A stretch of 64,000 nucleotides of DNA, taken from contig NZ_CP041146.1 of assembly GCF_006494775.1 (NCBI RefSeq), forward strand, positions 4,960,001 to 5,024,000. The letters run 5' to 3'. A program made the position numbers and the translations under genes. Shown here piece by piece: positions 57,862-64,000 of this stretch (position 1 is its first letter; every line of letters begins with the position of its first letter). This DNA comes from Nocardioides humi. Its GTDB lineage: Bacteria > Actinomycetota > Actinomycetes > Propionibacteriales > Nocardioidaceae. The notes under the pieces are model-generated. The model was not told where the DNA came from. It made no database searches and saw only the letters and a list, made by a program, of their open reading frames with translations.

Positions 57862-59451
57862 GTGACTGACCGCCCCGTCGTTCTGATCGCCGAAGAGCTG
57901 AGCCCCGCCACCGTCGAGGCGCTCGGACCGGACTTCGAGATCCGCCACTGCAACGGCGCCGACCGCGCCGAGCTGCTGCCCGCCATCGTCGACGTCGACG
58001 CGATCCTGGTCCGCTCGGCCACCAAGGTCGACGCCGAGGCGCTGGCGTCCGCCAAGCGGCTCAAGGTCGTCGCGCGGGCCGGCGTCGGCCTCGACAACGT
58101 CGACGTCAAGGCCGCCACCCAGTCCGGCGTCATGGTCGTCAACGCGCCGACGTCCAATATCGTCTCGGCCGCCGAGCTGGCCGTGGCGCTCATGCTCGCC
58201 GCCGCCCGCCACGTCTCGCCGGCCCACGCCGCGCTTCGGGGCGGGGAGTGGAAACGGTCGAAGTACACCGGCATCGAGCTGTTCGAGAAGACCGTCGGCA
58301 TCGTCGGCCTCGGCCGGATCGGCGTCCTCGTCGCCCAGCGCCTCGCGGCGTTCGGCATGAACGTGATCGCCTACGACCCGTACGTCCCGGCCGGCCGCGC
58401 CGCCCAGGTCGGCGTACGCCTGGTCGACCTCGACACCCTCATGGCCGAGTCCGACTTCATGTCCGTCCACCTGCCCAAGACGCCCGAGACCGTCGGCCTG
58501 ATCGACGCCGAGGCCCTCGCGAAGGCCAAGCCGTCCCTCGTCCTGGTCAACGCCGCCCGCGGCGGCATCGTCGACGAGGACGCGCTCTACGACGCCCTCA
58601 AGACCGGGGTGATCGCGGCCGCCGGGCTCGACGTGTTCGCCAAGGAGCCGTGCACCGACAGCCCGCTCTTCGAGCTCGAGAACGTCGTCGCCACCCCGCA
58701 CCTCGGCGCCTCCACCGACGAGGCCCAGGAGAAGGCCGGCATCGCCGTCGCGAAGTCGGTCCGCCTCGCCCTGTCCGGCGAGCTGGTCCCCGACGCGGTC
58801 AACGTCCAGGGCGGCGTCATCGCCGAGGACGTCCGCCCGGGCATCCCGCTGACCGAGAAGCTCGGCCAGGTCTTCACCGCCGTCGCCGGCGAGGTCGCCC
58901 AGCAGCTCGACGTCGAGGTCCGCGGCGAGATCGCCGACCACGACGTCAAGGTGCTCGAGCTCGCGGCCCTCAAGGGCGTGTTCAGCAGCGTCGTCGAGGA
59001 CCAGGTCTCCTACGTCAACGCCCCGCTGCTCGCGGCCGAGCGGGGCATCGCCGTACGCCTCGTCATGGACGGCGAGAGCGGCGACCACCGCAACCTGATC
59101 ACCCTGCGCGGCACCCTCGCCGACGGCACCCAGGTCTCGGTCAGCGGGACCCTGGTCGGGATCGCGCAGCGGGAGCGGCTGGTCGAGGTCAACGGGTTCA
59201 TCGTCGACATCGAGCCGACCGAGCACCTCGCGTTCTTCACCTACGTCGACCGCCCCGGCATGGTCGGCACCGTCGGCCAGATCCTCGGCGAGGCCCAGGT
59301 CAACATCGCCGGCATGCAGGTCTCCCGCGAGACCAAGGGCGGCGAGGCGCTGGTCGCCCTCTCCGTCGACTCCGCCATCCCCGCCGACACGCTCACCCAG
59401 ATCGAGACGGCCATCGAGGCGACCTCCATCCGGGCCGTCGACCTGGTCTGA
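57862..59451 (+). CDS. serA: D-3-phosphoglycerate dehydrogenase SerA
   Basis: First step of serine synthesis: oxidises 3-phosphoglycerate with NAD+. The 529-residue length marks the type I form of actinobacteria with extra ASB and ACT domains. NAD site TVGIVGLGRIGVLVAQRL; catalytic region NAARGGIVDEDALYDAL and DVFAKEPCTDSPLFE then TPHLGASTDEA; C-terminal ACT domain HLAFFTYVDRPGMVGTVGQI. GTG 57862 fits the family start with AAGGA upstream. Serine feedback through ACT/ASB is expected by family. Confidence 0.97.
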   Translation: MTDRPVVLIAEELSPATVEALGPDFEIRHCNGADRAELLPAIVDVDAILVRSATKVDAEALASAKRLKVVARAGVGLDNVDVKAATQSGVMVVNAPTSNIVSAAELAVALMLAAARHVSPAHAALRGGEWKRSKYTGIELFEKTVGIVGLGRIGVLVAQRLAAFGMNVIAYDPYVPAGRAAQVGVRLVDLDTLMAESDFMSVHLPKTPETVGLIDAEALAKAKPSLVLVNAARGGIVDEDALYDALKTGVIAAAGLDVFAKEPCTDSPLFELENVVATPHLGASTDEAQEKAGIAVAKSVRLALSGELVPDAVNVQGGVIAEDVRPGIPLTEKLGQVFTAVAGEVAQQLDVEVRGEIADHDVKVLELAALKGVFSSVVEDQVSYVNAPLLAAERGIAVRLVMDGESGDHRNLITLRGTLADGTQVSVSGTLVGIAQRERLVEVNGFIVDIEPTEHLAFFTYVDRPGMVGTVGQILGEAQVNIAGMQVSRETKGGEALVALSVDSAIPADTLTQIETAIEATSIRAVDLV

Positions 59452-59458
59452 CGCGGCT

Positions 59459-59490
59459 GCAGGAATCACCGCCTCGGCGGTGATTCCTGC
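59459..59490. terminator. Hairpin terminator after serA
   Basis: Perfect 15-bp arms GCAGGAATCACCGCC (59459-59473) and GGCGGTGATTCCTGC (59476-59490) around loop TC, between serA and a converging gene. Confidence 0.85.
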
Positions 59491-59522
59491 GCTTCCCGCC
59501 CGTTGCAACGGTCAACAAGCGC
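59489..59522. repeat. GTTGCAAC-core palindromic element (second copy)
   Basis: GCGCTT (59489-59494), seven bases, GTTGCAAC (59502-59509), seven bases, AAGCGC (59517-59522). The same arms and spacings occur at 53798-53831, where the intervening bases also pair. Both copies lie between converging genes. Confidence 0.75.
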
Positions 59523-59547
59523 CAGAACCGGCCACGAAGTACGCCGC

Positions 59548-61172
59548 TCAGCGCACCCGGAACCTGACGACCGGGCTCGGGGCCGAGGTGCCGGCGGCGT
59601 TGGTCGCGCTCACGCTGACCTTGTACCTGCCCGGCTTGAGCCGCTTGAGGACCACCCGCAGTCGGCCGGCGTCGACCTGGCGCACCACGGTGCGCTTGCG
59701 GTGACCGGCCTTGACCTGGAGCGTCAGCGTGTAGCCGGTGATCGCCGCGCCGCCGTCGGCGGGGGCGGCCCACGAGACGACGGCCTTGCGCTTCTTGACC
59801 TTCACGCTCGGCGCCGTGACCTGGCGAGGAGCCGTGGCCGGCGGGGTGTCGTCGGTGCCGTTGGAGGTGAAGACATAGGCGACGGTGAACGAGGCGGGCG
59901 AGCGCCAGTCGGCGAGGATCCGGTACGTCGTGCCCTTGGTCACCTCGACGGTGCGGAGGTGCCCGCCGCCCGGGGGTAGGTGATGGTGCCGAGTCCGTCC
60001 CTGTCGAGGAGCTCCGGGTAGGCCACATCGGCCCAGACCAGCACGTTCTGACCGTTGGGCGGGAACGTGAGCCTCAGGGTCCCGCTCGACGGTGCGGTCC
60101 ACCGGTACCAGGCCGAGCGCCATCCGACCGTGGCGCCGTAGAGGGGGAACTCCCACGGCTCGGTGGTCATCTGGGCCGCCTCGACGTCGACGGCTCCGGT
60201 GGATCCGGTCAGGGTCGTCGGAGTGGCGAAGGAGTCGTTGGCGGGTCGGAGCGAGGCCGCGAAGGAGGTCGAGATGCTCGTGCCGCCCTGGATCGATCCC
60301 CCGGAGGGACGCCCGATCTGGAGCAGGTAGTCGCGACCGGCGGTGACGTACTGGTTGATCAGGCCGTCGTCGCCGGTGAGACCGTCGTGGTAGCTGTCGC
60401 AGACCATCACCTGCGGATCTCCGGCGGTCACCTCGAACAGGCGCATCCGCGTGCCGTGGACCCAGTGGTTGGTGATGCTCAGCCGCCCGGTGGAGTTGGC
60501 GTGGTACCTGAACCAGACGGTCTGCTGCATGCCGTACTCGCACCCGGGCGGGTCCAGCTCGTCGGTCTCGGTGTCGGCCTCGAGGAGTGAGACGGCCGCG
60601 TGGTCCAGCGACGTGGACAGGTACGTCGCGTCGGCGCGGTCGTTGTTCATGGGCGGCAGGGCCCTCATCGTCATGATGTAGGCACCGGACGCGGTCGACC
60701 AGCCGGCGAGCCGGATGTAGTAGGTCTGGCCGGCGATCAGTTCCTTCGCGACCTTCGACTTGGTGTCGCCCGTGACCTTGTCGTCGTTGCAGGCGATGGT
60801 GCTGCCGGCACTGGTCTCGATCGAGAGCACCGTGTCGAAGCCGGCACTGGTGACGTCGAAGACGTAGATCGCGGTCCGCGAGGGCGTGAACCTGAACCAG
60901 ACCGAGTGTGCCGAGGACGGCACGGTCGGCTGGGGGCCGTCGCAGCCGGACAGCGCGCCGGTCTCCCCGGCCTCGTTGGTCGCGTCGGCGGTACTGTCGC
61001 CGTACGTGTGGCCGTACTCCCACAGCAGGGCGTTGGCGCGGTTGTCGTTGCCGAGGCCGACCACGGCCCGCGCCGGCGCTGCCGGCGTCAGCAGCAGGCC
61101 GACGATCAGGAGCAGGGCCAGGCCGCCCGGCAGCCGGCGGTCGGACGTGACGATTCCCAGGAGCACTCGCAC
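59548..61172 (-). CDS. Secreted protein with C-terminal FN3 domain (one frame break)
   Basis: Exported protein of unknown role. Signal peptide GGLALLLIVGLLLTPAAPA. The body has repeated segments of similar type: SVWFRFTPSRTAIYVFDVTS, TVWFRYHANSTGRLSITN and AWYRWTAPSSGTLRLTF, each followed by a ligand- or sugar-like loop. The C-terminal 95 residues are an FN3 domain (VTAPSVKVKKRKAVVSWAAP onward). The frame changes at the five-G run 59972-59976; one added base gives 541 residues. GTG 61172 is the likely start. Confidence 0.8.
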
Positions 61173-61224
61173 GTCACGAATGGTGATCCTCCCCGTCGTC
61201 GCAGACGATAGGGATTCGTCGCAA

Positions 61225-62685
61225 TCAGGCGACCAGGACCGGATCCGGCCCACCCTCGGGGGTCGGCCGCCGCGACCCGCCGGCAGCCGTGACGACCGCC
61301 CAGGCGTCCGCGATCCGGCGTACCGCCTCGACCAGTTCGGCCGCCGCGATCGCGTAGGGCAGCCGCACGTAGCGGTCGAGTCCGCCCTCGGGAGCGAAGG
61401 ACGGGCCGGGGGCGAGGAGTACGCCGTGCCGCTCCGCCTCGGTGGACAGTGCAGTGGCGCCGGCGACGGGGAGATGGCACCACAGCGCCATCCCCCCGGC
61501 AGGCATCCGGAACTCCCAGTCGGGCAGGTGCTCGGCCAGCGCGGCGGTCATCGCGTCGCGCTGCTCGCGCAGCCGCGCCCGCTGTCCGCATACGACGGCG
61601 TCGAGGTCGCCGCGCAGCAGGCGGGTCAGCACCAGCTGCTCCAGCACGGGAACCCCGAGGTCGAGGCCCACCCGGGCGCGGATGAGCCGGTCGACCAGGG
61701 CGTGCGGCGCGCGGATCCAGCCGAGCCGCAGGCCGCCCCAGATGCTCTTGCTGGCGCTGCCGACACACACCGCGTCCTTCGCGTACGCCGCGAACGGTGT
61801 CCCGGCCTCGGCGCCGTCGTCGAGGGCCAGCAGGTGGTGCGCCTCGTCGACCACGGGGACGGCGTCGTGCCGGGCGAGCAGCCGGGCGTACCGCTCCCGA
61901 TCGGCGTCCGACATCACCAGGCCGGTCGGGTTGTGGAAGTCCGGCATCACGTGGACCAGCCGCGGCCGGTGCCGCGCGAGGGTGGTGGCGACGGCGTCGA
62001 GGTCCCAGCCGGACGGGTCGAGCGCGATCGTGGTGAGCCGGCCGCCGCCGGCGCGCAGGGCCTGCACGGCGTTGGGGTACGTCGGCGACTCCATCAGCAC
62101 CCGCTCCCGCGGACCGGCCAGGGCACTGCCGACCACCGCGGTGGCCGCGAGGGCGCCGGGGGTGACGATAATCTGCTCGGGCGAGGTCGGCAGCCCGCGG
62201 GCGTCGTACGTCGCGGCGATGGCGGCCTGCAGGTCCGGCATGCCGGCGGGGAAGTAGCCGTGCCCGCCGAGGTGGGTGGGCAGGTCGGCGACCGCCTCGG
62301 CGTAGACGGCGGCGATGCCCGGGGGAGCGGTGGCGGCCGCGCAGACCAGGTCGATCACCCCGTTGCCGACGTCGCTGGGCCACAGCGCCCGGTCGAGTGC
62401 GCGCGTCCGGCCGCCGGGCAGCCGGGTGAACGTCCCGGCACCCTGGCGCGCCTCGGCGTAGGACGAGTCCCGCAGCACGGCGTACGCCCGGGTCACCGTC
62501 GTCCGCGAGACCCCGAGCGCCTCGGTGAGGTCGCGCTCGCTCGGCAGCCGGGTGCCGTACCCGATCCGGCCGTCGCCGATCAGCTCGCGCAGCGCGTCGG
62601 CGAGGCCGGCGTACGCGGGGGCGCGGTCGAAGCCCTCCACGAGGGAGGCGAGGCGCGTCGCCGCGAGCGAAGTGGCCTGCTCCAT
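61225..62685 (-). CDS. MocR-type GntR/aminotransferase-like regulator
   Basis: A 486-residue PLP-dependent transcription factor. The N-terminal GntR winged helix (LRELIGDGRIGYGTRLPSER, then DLTEALGVSRTTVTRAY) is followed by an aminotransferase fold I domain with PLP lysine in GSASKSIWGGLRLGW and phosphate-binding regions PDFHNPTG and PVVDEAHHLL. Divergent from a YczE/YitT-like membrane protein gene, a pairing known for MocR regulators. A palindrome in the shared region is the likely operator. ATG 62685 preferred over 62727 because it keeps the palindrome outside the gene. Confidence 0.92.
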   Translation of the reverse strand: MEQATSLAATRLASLVEGFDRAPAYAGLADALRELIGDGRIGYGTRLPSERDLTEALGVSRTTVTRAYAVLRDSSYAEARQGAGTFTRLPGGRTRALDRALWPSDVGNGVIDLVCAAATAPPGIAAVYAEAVADLPTHLGGHGYFPAGMPDLQAAIAATYDARGLPTSPEQIIVTPGALAATAVVGSALAGPRERVLMESPTYPNAVQALRAGGGRLTTIALDPSGWDLDAVATTLARHRPRLVHVMPDFHNPTGLVMSDADRERYARLLARHDAVPVVDEAHHLLALDDGAEAGTPFAAYAKDAVCVGSASKSIWGGLRLGWIRAPHALVDRLIRARVGLDLGVPVLEQLVLTRLLRGDLDAVVCGQRARLREQRDAMTAALAEHLPDWEFRMPAGGMALWCHLPVAGATALSTEAERHGVLLAPGPSFAPEGGLDRYVRLPYAIAAAELVEAVRRIADAWAVVTAAGGSRRPTPEGGPDPVLVA

Positions 62686-62698
62686 AGTGGCCAGTAGA

Positions 62699-62733
62699 CC
62701 ACGATTGGCTATTTCACAACAGTCCAATCGCGG
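62699..62733. promoter_or_regulatory. Probable MocR operator
   Basis: CCACGATTGG (62699-62708) and CCAATCGCGG (62724-62733) form an inverted repeat with one mismatch and a 15-base centre, between the divergent MocR and YczE-like genes. The membrane-protein ATG lies 14 bases downstream of the right arm. Confidence 0.65.
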
Positions 62734-62746
62734 TCACGCTGGGATC

Positions 62747-63409
62747 ATGTCGATCGCCGCGCCCACTCCACGCGTCGCCGCCCAGCTCGCCGACCTCGGC
62801 CCCGTCGCGCAGCTGCGCGCCGGCCGCCTGCCCCGCCGCCTGGTCCAGCTGTACGTCGGCCTGTGGCTCTACGGCGTCAGCCTGGCCCTGATGGTGCTCG
62901 GCGCGATCGGCCTGGCGCCGTGGGACGTGCTGCACTCCGGCTTCATCCGCCACGTCCCGATCACCCTCGGCCAGGCGGTCGTGCTGTTCAGCTTCGTGGT
63001 GCTCGTGCTCTGGATCCCGCTGCGCGAGAAGCCCGGCCTCGGCACCATCTCCAACGCGATCGTGGTCGGCCTCTCCGCCGACGCGACCCTGGCGATGTTC
63101 GACGCCCCGGACGGCCTGCTCGCCCGGATCGCGCTGATGGCCGGCGGCATCCTCCTCTGCGGGCTCGCCACCGCGCTCTACATCGGCGCCCAGCTCGGCC
63201 GCGGCCCGCGCGACGGGCTGATGACCGGCCTGGCGCGTCGTACCGGGCTCTCCCTCCGGCTGGTGCGGACCGGCATCGAGGTCGCCGTCGTCGTGATCGG
63301 CCTGCTCCTCGGCGGCACCCTGGGCCTCGGGACGGTCGCCTACGCGCTGGGCATCGGGCCGATCGCCCAGTGGATGATGCCGTGGTTCCTGGTGGACCTG
63401 GAGGGCTGA
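62747..63409 (+). CDS. YczE/YyaS/YitT-like membrane protein
   Basis: A 220-residue, five- to six-helix membrane protein: LVQLYVGLWLYGVSLALMVL, GAIGLAPWDVLHSGFI, LGQAVVLFSFVVLVLWIPL, and RGPRDGLMTGLARRTGLSLR. Transport function is suspected for the family; ligand unknown. Divergent from a MocR regulator, which may sense an amine or vitamer related to its transport. Confidence 0.88.
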   Translation: MSIAAPTPRVAAQLADLGPVAQLRAGRLPRRLVQLYVGLWLYGVSLALMVLGAIGLAPWDVLHSGFIRHVPITLGQAVVLFSFVVLVLWIPLREKPGLGTISNAIVVGLSADATLAMFDAPDGLLARIALMAGGILLCGLATALYIGAQLGRGPRDGLMTGLARRTGLSLRLVRTGIEVAVVVIGLLLGGTLGLGTVAYALGIGPIAQWMMPWFLVDLEG

Positions 63410-63438
63410 TCCGGTTGTAGGCCTGCCATGCTCCGGTC

Positions 63439-64000
63439 ATGCGGATCGAGGTCATGGCGAGGTCGCCGTACGGCGGGGGTGGCTGGCTCGGCGACGTCGG
63501 CGACTTCCTCACCGAAGGGCTCCCGCCCGTCGGTGAGGCGGTCGAGCGGATCGAGGCAGACCTGCTTCTCACCGGGCATCCGCAGGCGCCCGACAGGCCC
63601 GAGGGCAGCGCCGGTTGGGGGAGCGGGCACGAGGAGGAGCGGCAGAGAGGTCCGGCGCTGACCTTCCGCCGCAAGGCGAACCGGGTCGACGTACGGATCG
63701 TGAGCGAGCTGTCCGACTACGACGCTCTCGGCCCGGACGAGACCCCGGAAGTGTTCGCAACGGCCGCGCGGGAGGTGGTCACGGCGATCGCCGGGCTCGA
63801 TCGCCGGGTCAAGCGCGGGGACGATCTCGACCTGCCTCGCCTGCTCGCCCACCTGAACGCGAGGCTGGAGCAGCTGCCCGGAACCCCGGAGGAGCTGACC
63901 GCGACGATGACCGAGCTGCGCGATCGGGCGCAGGCGCGGTGGGCCGCGATGGCGCCCTGGGAAGTGGTGGACGTCGACTGGTCGCTCTACGCGCCCGAGG
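63439..64000 (+). CDS. Hypothetical protein (partial at right edge)
   Basis: An open frame from ATG 63439 runs 187 codons to the window edge without a stop. It begins MRIEVMARSPYGGGGWLGDV, is acidic and Arg-rich, and looks soluble. I do not recognise it. Same direction as the YczE-like gene, 29 bases after it; a short reverse-strand ORF overlaps and is rejected as shadow coding. Confidence 0.7.
   Translation, partial: MRIEVMARSPYGGGGWLGDVGDFLTEGLPPVGEAVERIEADLLLTGHPQAPDRPEGSAGWGSGHEEERQRGPALTFRRKANRVDVRIVSELSDYDALGPDETPEVFATAAREVVTAIAGLDRRVKRGDDLDLPRLLAHLNARLEQLPGTPEELTATMTELRDRAQARWAAMAPWEVVDVDWSLYAPE

Overview
The window reads as a chromosomal stretch of a high-GC actinobacterium, most probably Nocardioides or another Nocardioidaceae. 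Signs are very high G+C, frequent GTG starts, possible leaderless starts, an indirect tRNA amidation operon (gatCAB), a mycobacterial-type SOS box, a type I 529-residue SerA, and many secreted proteins with Lys/Val-rich tails. Genus assignment is inference.

Layout. 1-4.9 kb: a drug-efflux MFS gene behind its TetR regulator, then ligA and a secreted alpha/beta hydrolase. 5-9.2 kb: an SOS-box-controlled DUF222/HNH (13E12-type) gene hit twice, by an IS481-family element in its upstream region and an IS256-family element in its coding sequence. 9.4-13.8 kb: two poorly conserved genes and gatCAB. 13.8-14.5 kb: a VapBC-like toxin-antitoxin pair. 14.5-20.7 kb: a cobalamin riboswitch followed by five tightly packed genes. 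Two encode exported proteins that look like the alpha and beta domains of a transcobalamin on separate chains; three encode a complete ECF transporter (T, fused double ATPase, S). I regard this as the most interesting system here: a split, surface-displayed B12 capture device feeding a dedicated importer.

20.8-42.8 kb is a mosaic of secreted proteins, hydrolases, a large LuxR-type ATPase regulator, ilvD, a GNAT protein, VOC proteins, an ECF sigma/anti-sigma pair, a LysR regulator, a secreted SurE-like protein and a CHAD protein. 42.8-46.4 kb is the branched-chain amino acid operon ilvBNC, preceded by an attenuator with leader peptide MLDLILVRTGRAG and a classic terminator. 46.4-54.3 kb holds small regulators and transport genes, a 958-residue PKD-domain secreted protein, an ABC transporter pair, a DsbA/FrnE-like protein and a MaoC-like hydratase. 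54.4-57.8 kb is an efeUOB iron uptake operon with a probable DtxR/IdeR box. 57.9-64 kb holds serA, a secreted FN3 protein, a MocR regulator divergent from a YczE/YitT-like membrane protein, and a gene running off the right edge.

Data quality matters. At least seven and probably eight single-base frame breaks (gatB, ilvB twice, efeU, the DUF4430 gene, the anti-sigma gene, a secreted FN3 gene, and the gene upstream of gatC) are all single-base losses in or next to G/C runs. Restoring one base per break gives full-length proteins, so most of these 'broken' genes are probably intact in the organism. The IS481 transposase breaks are of a different kind and look like true decay.
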